Below, piece after piece: positions 1 to 5,996 of a stretch of 12,730 bases of DNA. Within the stretch, counting starts at the first letter, position 1, and each line of letters starts with the position of its first letter. The notes under the pieces were generated by a model that did not search any database, had not been told where the DNA came from, and saw only the letters and a program-made list of their open reading frames with translations. Origin of the DNA: DATGMB01 sp035293845 (GTDB lineage Bacteria; Acidobacteriota; Terriglobia; Bryobacterales; Bryobacteraceae); assembly GCA_035293845.1 (NCBI GenBank), contig DATGMB010000129.1:1-12730 (forward strand). Direction: 5' to 3'. Both the position numbers and the translations under genes were made by a program.

Positions 1-110
1 GGCGCGGCGGGAGCATCCGGCAGTACGGCTGCGCGATATGCCCCGGCGCTCCCGCGCGGTCGCGCGAATGCCTGCGTGTTTCCGCGCGGCGAGGCCTTCC
101 ACTGAGCCAT
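1..110 (-). CDS. Partial unrecognised protein, N-terminal 36 residues only
   Basis: A minus-strand reading frame opens with ATG at 110-108 and stays open to the left edge. It begins MAQWKASPRGNTQAF and continues with basic, Ala/Pro-rich residues. The main support is the ribosome binding site: AAGGAGG lies at 118-124 on the minus strand, 7 nt before the ATG, the strongest Shine-Dalgarno match in the window. The gene lies 130 nt downstream of the PBP stop on the same strand, so co-transcription is possible. I do not recognise the family. The segment has no clear signal peptide or membrane helix, and too little of it is present to assign a function. It could be a chance ORF, but the binding site argues against that. 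Confidence 0.5.
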   Translation of the reverse strand, partial: MAQWKASPRGNTQAFARPRGSAGAYRAAVLPDAPAA

Positions 111-117
111 AACGAAC

Positions 118-124
118 CCTCCTT
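118..124 (-). promoter_or_regulatory. Strong ribosome binding site AAGGAGG
   Basis: The minus strand reads AAGGAGG here, complementary to the end of 16S rRNA over seven bases, with a 7-nt spacer to the ATG at 110. It decides the start of the partial gene at the left edge. Most other genes in the window have much weaker sites. Confidence 0.6.
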
Positions 125-144
125 TTGCTTGCATCCAAATGGCT

Positions 145-265
145 TACTGCTTTCGCGACGGTGCGATCGTCATGGAATGGTGCACGTGGGGGGCCAGCGC
201 GCGAGGGCCGGGCTTGCGGGCGCTGGCACCAGGAAAGGTCTACTGCTTTCGCGGCGGGATCGTCA
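145..265. repeat. Imperfect direct repeat of the PBP gene end (copies 145-172 and 241-265)
   Basis: Both copies share TACTGCTTTCGCG (145-157 and 241-253) and ATCGTCA (166-172 and 259-265), separated by 8 and 5 bases respectively. The 3-base difference keeps the frame. On the minus strand the right copy encodes the PBP terminus T-I-P-P-R-K-Q-stop. The left copy encodes T-I-A-P-S-R-K-Q-stop in the same frame, 31 codons past the PBP stop. This looks like an old in-frame duplication within the low-complexity tail, or an ancestral longer tail later cut by a new stop codon. Confidence 0.6.
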
Positions 266-2918
266 CCGCAGGAGGCACTTTGGGGCCCATCGGAACGGTG
301 TCAGGGCCTGCCGCTTGCGGCTCGGGTGCTGAGGGCTGGCTGCTGCCGCCGGCCGGAAGCGGGACGGGAGGAGTGGCCGCGGACTTTGCCGGGCTGGGCT
401 CGATCTGAGGCTGGCCGGCCGCGGGCGCGGGTCCAGGAGACGTAGCATCGGATTTCGACGGCCGGGGCACGGGAGCCGTCGGCAGGGTGGCCGGCGGCGG
501 GGCGGCGGGGCGCGGCTTTGGAACCGTGGGCGCCGGCGTAGCGGGCCGCGGCGATATCTCCGGGGGCTCGGCGGACTGGCCGGCGTCCTCTACGGTATCC
601 TTCTCGGCGGCGCCTTTCCCGCTGGCGTCTGTCTCATCCCGGTCCGCGTACTCCTGCGGGTGCGCCACCGGCTGCGTGCCTTCGATAAAGGGTTCGCGAG
701 AGCAGGCGGACCCGCCATCCTCATCGGCCGCGCCGCAGACGTCGACGGTCACGACACCGGGAGGCGGCTCGAAATCGCGCACGTCGCGGTAGGGGCGGAG
801 GGTGGACGCGCGCTTCATGAACTCGGTCCAGATGGGGAGGGCCGAGCGGGAGCCTTCGAGGCCGAGGGGGCGGTTATCGTCGAAGCCGACCCAGACCACG
901 CACAGCAGATTACTGGTGAAACCGGCAAACCAGCCGTCGCGCGAGGTGCCGGTCTTGCCGGCTGCGGGGAGATTGAAGCCACGGGCGTGGACGGCAGCGC
1001 CGGTTCCGTAGCGTAGGACGTCCTGCAGCATGCTCACCATGAGGTAATTCACGCGATCGTCGAGCACGGGAGTGGAATTGGCTGCGTTTGAATACACGAT
1101 GCGGCCCTGGCCGTCGCGGACGAGCGCGATGGTGGAGGGCGCCACGCGGCGGCCGCCATTGGCGAAGACGGTATAGGCGCCGGCGATCTCGAGCGGCGTG
1201 TCCTCATAGGCGCCGAGGGCAATGGCGGGCGTCGGCCGGATCGCGCTGTTGAGGCCGAAGCGGCGCGCCATGGCGGCGACGCGATCGTAGCCGACCTGCC
1301 CGGCGAGCTCCACGGTCGCGTTGTTGAGCGAATGCGCGAGGGCGGTGCGCAGGGAAACGCTCCCCATGAAGTTGTCATGGAAATTGCCAGGGCTGTAGCT
1401 CCGGCCCTCGTAATAGAACGTGGTCGGGCGGTCATCGAGCATGCTGGCGGGAGTGAAGATGCGCTCGCCTCCCGTAATGGCGGTTTCGAGGGCGGTGGCA
1501 TAAACGATCGGCTTGAAGACCGAGCCGGGCTGGCGCATGGAAAGCACGTGGTTTAACTGGCTGGCGGCGTAGTTCCGCCCGCCGACCAGGGCCTTGATCT
1601 CGCCGGTGTGGGGGTCGAGGGCGATGAGCGCCACCTGGGGCTGCTGAGCCGGAATGTCGCGGCGGCCGCGAAAATTGGCATCGATGAGCGCCATCCCCTT
1701 GTTGACTGCCTCTTGCGCGGCCTCCTGGAGGTCAGGATCGACGGTCGTGTAGATGGAGCGGGCGAGCGGCTCGTTTTCGCCGAGCGCAGCCTGGAGCTGA
1801 TCGTTCATGACGTCGACGAAGTACTGCATCGCGGTGCTTTCGGAGCGCGGGGGAGCCACCCGCAGCGGGGCCGCGGCGGCCTCCTGATACTGCCCGGCGG
1901 TGAGATAGCCGTTATCGCGCATGAGCGCCAGGACGACGTCGCGGCGGTCGCGCGCGCGGTCGGGATAGCGATAGGGATTGAAGTAGCTGGGGCGCTGGAT
2001 CATGCCGGCGAGCAGGGCGGCCTCCGGGATCGTGAGCTGGGAAATATCTTTGCCGAAATAGGTGCGGGCAGCCTCGCCGAAGCCGCGGATGGTGAAGGTT
2101 CCGGCGCGGCCCAGATACACCTGATTGGCGTAATCCTCGAAGATTTGCTGCTTGCTGAGCCGGAATTCGAGGTGCATGGTGATGAGGGCCTCACGCAGCT
2201 TGCGGCTGAAGTGCTTTTCGGGGTCCAGCCAGATGCTACGCGCAAGCTGCATGGTGAGGGTCGAGGCTCCCTGCTGTTTACGCCCGGTCTTCAGATCGAC
2301 CCAGGCGGCCTTGATGGCTCGGAACCCGTCGAAGCCGGAGTGATGAAAAAAGTGCTTGTCCTCGGCGGAGACTACGGCGTTGATCAGGGCTGGCGGGATT
2401 TCGGCATAGCGCACCAGGCGGCGCTTCTCGCGATTGGGAGAGAGATTCGCGATGAGCTGGGGATCGAGCGAGAATTCCTGGCGCTCGGTGTTATCCGCGA
2501 GCGAAATGATGCGCGAGATGCGGCCCCGGGCGAAGTGCAGAACACCGGGCTCGCCGCCGGCGAAATCGTTATCTCCCGGGAAGATGGCGATGGCGTCATG
2601 GCGGATCTCATACCAGCCGCTGGTATTACGGTAGGAAGTCGTATAGCCGCGGCGGCGCAGGTAGGCGATGAGGTCGGCGGGCGTCAGGGGGTCGCCGACG
2701 GCGACGACGCGCGGAGCCGTGTAGATATCGACGGTGCCGGCGAAGGTGCCGGCGGCAAGCTGCTCGTTGATGATGTGCGCGTAATGGAGATAGAACGCGC
2801 CGAAGAGCACCAGGAACGCGGCGAACGTCCCCAGGCTGGAGTAAAGCAGGATGCGGCCAGCTCGGCGTTCAAAAAACGGAGCGGCAGTCTTGGGATTGGC
2901 GGCGGAATCGTCGGGCAT
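240..2918 (-). CDS. Class A (bifunctional) penicillin-binding protein, PBP1b-like
   Basis: This enzyme polymerises lipid II into glycan strands and cross-links the peptides on the outer face of the inner membrane. The protein has 892 residues. One membrane anchor lies at about 24-46, followed by a UB2H-like region (about 63-150) typical of PBP1b. The GT51 glycosyltransferase domain follows, with EDKHFFHHSGFD at 186-197 (catalytic Glu186) and GASTLTMQLAR at 217-227. The transpeptidase domain has SVFK at 466-469 (Ser466 nucleophile), SLN at 530-532 and KTGT at 655-658, so all three active-site motifs are intact. From about 740 to 892 there is a long Pro/Ala/Lys-rich, presumably disordered tail that is unusual for E. 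coli PBP1b. The ATG at 2918 is preceded by a modest AGGTG. The gene lies 124 nt downstream of rpmB on the same strand. Confidence 0.95.
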   Translation of the reverse strand: MPDDSAANPKTAAPFFERRAGRILLYSSLGTFAAFLVLFGAFYLHYAHIINEQLAAGTFAGTVDIYTAPRVVAVGDPLTPADLIAYLRRRGYTTSYRNTSGWYEIRHDAIAIFPGDNDFAGGEPGVLHFARGRISRIISLADNTERQEFSLDPQLIANLSPNREKRRLVRYAEIPPALINAVVSAEDKHFFHHSGFDGFRAIKAAWVDLKTGRKQQGASTLTMQLARSIWLDPEKHFSRKLREALITMHLEFRLSKQQIFEDYANQVYLGRAGTFTIRGFGEAARTYFGKDISQLTIPEAALLAGMIQRPSYFNPYRYPDRARDRRDVVLALMRDNGYLTAGQYQEAAAAPLRVAPPRSESTAMQYFVDVMNDQLQAALGENEPLARSIYTTVDPDLQEAAQEAVNKGMALIDANFRGRRDIPAQQPQVALIALDPHTGEIKALVGGRNYAASQLNHVLSMRQPGSVFKPIVYATALETAITGGERIFTPASMLDDRPTTFYYEGRSYSPGNFHDNFMGSVSLRTALAHSLNNATVELAGQVGYDRVAAMARRFGLNSAIRPTPAIALGAYEDTPLEIAGAYTVFANGGRRVAPSTIALVRDGQGRIVYSNAANSTPVLDDRVNYLMVSMLQDVLRYGTGAAVHARGFNLPAAGKTGTSRDGWFAGFTSNLLCVVWVGFDDNRPLGLEGSRSALPIWTEFMKRASTLRPYRDVRDFEPPPGVVTVDVCGAADEDGGSACSREPFIEGTQPVAHPQEYADRDETDASGKGAAEKDTVEDAGQSAEPPEISPRPATPAPTVPKPRPAAPPPATLPTAPVPRPSKSDATSPGPAPAAGQPQIEPSPAKSAATPPVPLPAGGSSQPSAPEPQAAGPDTVPMGPKVPPAVTIPPRKQ

Positions 2919-3042
2919 CGCGGCACCTGTCCGCGATGGTGCAAGTACAATGCCAGCAGTTCAGGAAAATTCGTTCAGCGGCTTCTGACGAGACCGTGCG
3001 TTCCTACACACCTGTGGCGAAACGGGAACAGCGGTGCCGGGG

Positions 3043-3234
3043 TTATGCTACCTTCTGGACCTTACCGGAACGAATGCAGGAAGTGCAGACACGCAGCCGC
3101 CGGCCGGCGCCGTTCACAAGCGCGCGCACCGTCTGTAAGTTGATGTTCCAGCGGCGGTTCGTCAGGTTGTGGGCATGGCTGATGCGGTGCCCGAACTGGG
3201 GGCCGCGGCCGCAGATTTCGCAAACTTTCGCCAT
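3043..3234 (-). CDS. rpmB: 50S ribosomal protein L28
   Basis: This is a structural protein of the large ribosomal subunit. It has 63 residues, the usual bacterial L28 length, beginning MAKVCEICGRGPQFG and containing the typical NLTNRRWNINLQ stretch. It is the zinc-binding form of L28: Cys5/Cys8 (CEIC) near the N-terminus and a CTSC pair near the C-terminus give the four-cysteine site. The ATG at 3234 has AGGAG at 3246-3250, spaced 11 nt, and a good promoter just upstream. It stands apart from other ribosomal genes, as rpmB often does in such genomes. No rpmG lies next to it. Confidence 0.97.
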   Translation of the reverse strand: MAKVCEICGRGPQFGHRISHAHNLTNRRWNINLQTVRALVNGAGRRLRVCTSCIRSGKVQKVA

Positions 3235-3267
3235 AAGACAGAAATCTCCTCGGGATCGAATCTCTGA

Positions 3268-3295
3268 TTATATCAATGGGTATGGTTGGCGGCAA
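3268..3295 (-). promoter_or_regulatory. Sigma-70-type promoter of rpmB with extended -10
   Basis: On the minus strand a perfect TATAAT (3268-3273) is preceded by TGA, giving the extended -10 form TGnTATAAT. A TTGCCG (3290-3295, 4 of 6 matches to TTGACA) stands 16 nt further upstream. Transcription would begin near 3261, giving a leader of about 27 nt before the rpmB ATG. This is the clearest promoter in the window. It lies in the divergent gap between rpmB and the response regulator gene. Confidence 0.65.
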
Positions 3296-3354
3296 GGAGG
3301 CTGTTTTCTACTTGTCATTTGGAAGCGGGTTTGCTATCGGTTGTGAGCGGGAAA

Positions 3355-3783
3355 ATGCAGTTTGGGAGAGAAGGGCGTTTGCACACGATTCTGGTGGTGG
3401 AGGACGTCGAGGCGGTGCGCAAGCTGGTCTGTGCGATGCTGACGCACAGCGGGTACAATTGCGTCGAGGCGTCAGACGGCGTGGAGGCGCTGCGGATCGT
3501 GAACGACGCTCCGCTCGCGGTCGATCTGGTGGTGACCGATATGATCATGCCGGAAATGGGCGGCGCGGAACTGGAGCGGGAAGTGTCGCGGGTGCGGCCC
3601 GGGGTCCCTTTTGTGTTCATATCCGGATACACAGAAGATCCGCTGGTGCGGGACGTGGAGCGCTCGCGCGGCCTGTTCCTGGCGAAGCCGTTTACGGCGG
3701 CGGCGCTGATGGAGATGGTGCGGAGCGCGCTCGAACCGGATTCGCGTGGCACAACGGAGCCGTTCTCCCGCTCGGCGCCATGA
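3355..3783 (+). CDS. Single-domain response regulator (CheY-like receiver)
   Basis: This 142-residue protein is essentially one receiver domain. The acidic pair Glu16/Asp17 follows the first strand (TILVVED), the phospho-acceptor Asp62 is in VVTDMIMPEMGG, the switch residue is Ser90 (FISGY), and the conserved lysine is Lys111 (LAKPF). There is no DNA-binding or enzymatic output domain, so it probably acts by protein contact or as a phosphorelay intermediate. It resembles the C-terminal receivers of hybrid histidine kinases. I chose the ATG at 3355. The frame is open further upstream to a TTG at 3286, but that would overlap the rpmB promoter. A TTG at about 3379 that follows a purine-rich stretch is another possible start. 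The stop codon overlaps the start of the next gene (ATGA at 3780-3783), implying translational coupling. No histidine kinase is in the window. Confidence 0.88.
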   Translation: MQFGREGRLHTILVVEDVEAVRKLVCAMLTHSGYNCVEASDGVEALRIVNDAPLAVDLVVTDMIMPEMGGAELEREVSRVRPGVPFVFISGYTEDPLVRDVERSRGLFLAKPFTAAALMEMVRSALEPDSRGTTEPFSRSAP

Positions 3784-3968
3784 AGCATTTTCTGCCGCGG
3801 CTGCTGCGTTATTTGATCGCGATTGCGATCGGCAACGCGATCTATTTCGCGGTCCAGATGCGGCTGCCCGTCTGGGCGCAGCACGAACCGTTCCGGTTGG
3901 ATTGGGGCGTGGCGGTGGATTTCGCGATCTGCGTGGCGTGTTACGTGGTGATCCGGCTCATCCGGTAG
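3780..3968 (+). CDS. Small two-helix membrane protein coupled to the response regulator
   Basis: This 62-residue protein begins MKHFLPRLLRYLIAIAIG and I do not recognise its family. Two hydrophobic segments, at about 11-25 and 43-58, are separated by a short polar loop containing Trp32 and H35-E36. Basic residues (K2, R7, R10) precede the first helix and R59/R62 follow the second. By the positive-inside rule both ends would lie in the cytoplasm and the loop outside. The start ATG overlaps the upstream TGA in an ATGA junction, which supports it as a real translated gene. A link to the receiver protein is inferred from this coupling only. Confidence 0.65.
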   Translation: MKHFLPRLLRYLIAIAIGNAIYFAVQMRLPVWAQHEPFRLDWGVAVDFAICVACYVVIRLIR

Positions 3969-3980
3969 AAGAACCGAAAG

Positions 3981-4015
3981 GGCCTGATTCACCGCCGAGG
4001 CGCAGAGGCGCCGAG
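3981..4015. repeat. Degenerate GAGGCGCAG-type repeat with small hairpin
   Basis: The 49-nt gap between two converging genes contains the near-repeated units CGAGGCGCAG and AGGCGCCGAG. A 5-bp stem GGCGC/GCGCC (3999-4003 and 4008-4012) closes on an AGAG loop. The style matches intergenic decamer-like repeats that I recall from Acidobacteria and related genomes. It could also serve as a weak terminator for the two converging transcripts, but no T-run is present. Confidence 0.35.
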
Positions 4016-4017
4016 TC

Positions 4018-4569
4018 TCAAATCATTTCATTGAGCAGCTCGGGGCGCGGGTGGGGGATCACCACCTTGTTCACCAGCATGCCTTTCTGGCCGACTACCT
4101 GCGCGCCGGCATCGACGGCGGCGGAGACGGCCGCGACATTGCCGGTGAGCGTCGCGAACGCCTTGCCGCCGAGCGCCATGGCGAGGCGGATCTCGATGAG
4201 GCGCACGTTGGCGGCCTTGACGGCGGCGTCCGCGCCTTCGATCAGCGAGGCCACGGAGAAAGACTCGACAATCCCGAGGGCTTCGAGATCTTCCACCTTG
4301 GAGGCGCCGGCAATGGCCGGAAACACGGCTTCGTGCAGGTTGGGGATGACGAAGCTATCGATCACCGAGAAGCGCGCGGCGGCGATTCCGGCCGAGACCG
4401 CGGCGTCCACGGCGGCAACGTCGCCGCGCACCATCACCATGTACTTGCCGGAGCAGATCGAGCGCGCGAGCAGGAGCGCGACGTTGGATGCTTTCAGCAT
4501 GGCGTCGGCCGTCTGGAAGCCGGCCGCGATGCTGGTCAGTTCGATTAAGCCGATGGAATCATTTGCCAT
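4018..4569 (-). CDS. pduT: PduT-like trimeric BMC shell protein with Fe-S pore
   Basis: This is a shell protein of a bacterial microcompartment, 183 residues, close to the length of Salmonella PduT. It has two tandem BMC domains, about residues 5-82 (SIGLIELTSIAAGFQTADAML) and 97-177 (LGIVESFSVASLIEGADAAVK), so three chains form a pseudohexamer. Cys39 in ARSICSGK aligns with the PduT pore cysteine of the TICPGK segment, which in PduT binds a [4Fe-4S] cluster at the threefold axis. The gene follows the PduS-like gene after 3 nt, matching the known functional pairing of PduS and PduT. No hexameric BMC-H or vertex BMC-P gene is in the window. The family and BMC-T type are clear. The substrate of the compartment cannot be told from these two genes. 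Confidence 0.92.
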   Translation of the reverse strand: MANDSIGLIELTSIAAGFQTADAMLKASNVALLLARSICSGKYMVMVRGDVAAVDAAVSAGIAAARFSVIDSFVIPNLHEAVFPAIAGASKVEDLEALGIVESFSVASLIEGADAAVKAANVRLIEIRLAMALGGKAFATLTGNVAAVSAAVDAGAQVVGQKGMLVNKVVIPHPRPELLNEMI

Positions 4570-4572
4570 TGG

Positions 4573-5883
4573 TTATGCCACGATTTCGATGTGATCCGGG
4601 GTGACGGCGCGGACCTTGCCGCCGATGCTGGCGTGGATGCTGGCGCCGAGCTTGCCATCCGCCACGCGGCCGATCGCCTGGCCGCGGGTCACCTTTTCGC
4701 CCTGGCGGACGAGCGGCGCGGCCGCCTCGCCCGCGTGCTGCTTCAGCTTGATGCGCACGGCGGCGGGCCGGCACTCGACGCGGCGGAAGGGCGTTTCACT
4801 CTCGTATTCTTCCACCTGCAGGCGGCGGCGCAACTGCGCCAGCGGCACGCGGCGGTACTCCTTCATGGGATGGACTTCGACCGGCCGCTGCTGCGTGAAT
4901 TTCAGGCCGGCGGCACGGCGGTCCCGCTTGCCGCTATCGCAGGCTTCCTTCGGATAGAGGTCTTCGGGGCAGGCGTAGAGCGTGCAGAGGCCGCAGGAGC
5001 AGCAGAGTTCCGCCCACTGGTTCCAAATCTCACCGCCGGTCATGGTGAAGCCGAGGCTGCGCATGACCTTGTGGGGCATCACTTCGTAGCCGAGCAGGTA
5101 CCGCGGGCAGAACTCGGTGCAGTAGCTGCACTGATCGCAGGCGGACTTGCCGATGTGGGCCATTTCGGAGAGGCTGCGGGTGCGGCGCGTGAGAAGGTAA
5201 TGGTCGCGGGGCAGGACGATGAGGCCGCCGGTCGTTTTGGTGACGACGTCGTCGAGATCGAAGGTGAGCGAACCCATCATGATGCCGCTGACAAAGATGC
5301 CGAAGTCGTCGACGGTGGCGCCGCCGGCAAGCGCCAGGAGATCGCGGAAGGGTGTACCGACGGGCACCCAGAAAGATTGCGGCTGGCGCACGGCGCCGCA
5401 GACGGAGAGGAACTTTTCGGTGACCGGCTTTCCCTGGCGGGCCAGGTAAACGTTGTAGAGCGTTTCGACGTTGTTGACCACGCAGCCGACCTGCAGCGGA
5501 ATGCCGGCGGGCGGAATCAGCCGGCCGGTGGCGGTGTAGACGAGCTCGTACTCGTCGCCGGAGGGATAGAAATCGCCGAGCAGCACGAATTCGATGCGGG
5601 AGTCGGTCAGGCTGTGGCGCAGGGCTTCGATCGATTCCGCGTTCTTGCTCTTGACTCCGAATTTGCCCGATTTCGCGCCGGTGGCGTCCATCATGGCGGA
5701 CATGCCGGCGAGGATTTCGGAGGGGAAATGCTTCATCAGCTCGGCGTCCTTGTGGATGAGGGGCTCGCACTCGGCCCCGTTGGCGATCAGAAATTCGACC
5801 TGGGATTGCGCCTTGACGGAAGTGGGAAAGCCGGCTCCGCCGGCGCCGACGACTCCGCATTCGCGCAATTGGACAGGGAGCAT
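4573..5883 (-). CDS. pduS: PduS-like RnfC-family flavin/Fe-S oxidoreductase of a microcompartment
   Basis: PduS family proteins move electrons from NADH through flavin and two [4Fe-4S] clusters, in Pdu compartments for cobalamin reduction, and have been reported to bind PduT. The 436 residues show the Rossmann-like flavin/NADH motif GAGGAGFPTSVK at 13-24 and NGAECEPL at 35-42. An SLBB-like region lies in the middle. Two ferredoxin clusters follow: C249, C252, C255, C259-P and C294, C297, C300, C305-P. A C-terminal barrel-sandwich segment lies at about 385-433 (VRQGEKVTRGQAIGRV). Everything needed for activity appears present. The ATG at 5883 begins the conserved region directly and I see no strong binding site before it. 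It is the first gene of a two-gene unit with the shell protein. A role in cobalamin reduction specifically is not shown, since such proteins also occur in B12-independent compartments. Confidence 0.92.
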   Translation of the reverse strand: MLPVQLRECGVVGAGGAGFPTSVKAQSQVEFLIANGAECEPLIHKDAELMKHFPSEILAGMSAMMDATGAKSGKFGVKSKNAESIEALRHSLTDSRIEFVLLGDFYPSGDEYELVYTATGRLIPPAGIPLQVGCVVNNVETLYNVYLARQGKPVTEKFLSVCGAVRQPQSFWVPVGTPFRDLLALAGGATVDDFGIFVSGIMMGSLTFDLDDVVTKTTGGLIVLPRDHYLLTRRTRSLSEMAHIGKSACDQCSYCTEFCPRYLLGYEVMPHKVMRSLGFTMTGGEIWNQWAELCCSCGLCTLYACPEDLYPKEACDSGKRDRRAAGLKFTQQRPVEVHPMKEYRRVPLAQLRRRLQVEEYESETPFRRVECRPAAVRIKLKQHAGEAAAPLVRQGEKVTRGQAIGRVADGKLGASIHASIGGKVRAVTPDHIEIVA

Positions 5884-5996
5884 AAAGATTGAGGATAGCA
5901 GTATGGAAAGGTACGGATGCGGATTCAGGCATGAGGCATCAGCGGGCCGGGCGTGCGCGCGGCGCGGACCTTCTCCGGCCGGAGTAGCATAGAAAT
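5884..5996. promoter_or_regulatory. Divergent intergenic region between the BMC pair and the HEAT protein gene
   Basis: These 113 nt must hold the promoters for both diverging units. On the minus strand CATACT (rc of 5902-5907) is a weak -10 candidate for the PduS-like gene, and I see no convincing -35. For the plus-strand gene a GGAG lies about 12 nt before the ATG at 5997. I see no operator-like inverted repeat. Confidence 0.4.

Noticed and set aside
3286..3354. TTG start for the response regulator giving 23 extra residues
   Set aside because: The added residues are not receiver-like and the start lies inside the rpmB promoter. The receiver fold begins just after the ATG at 3355.
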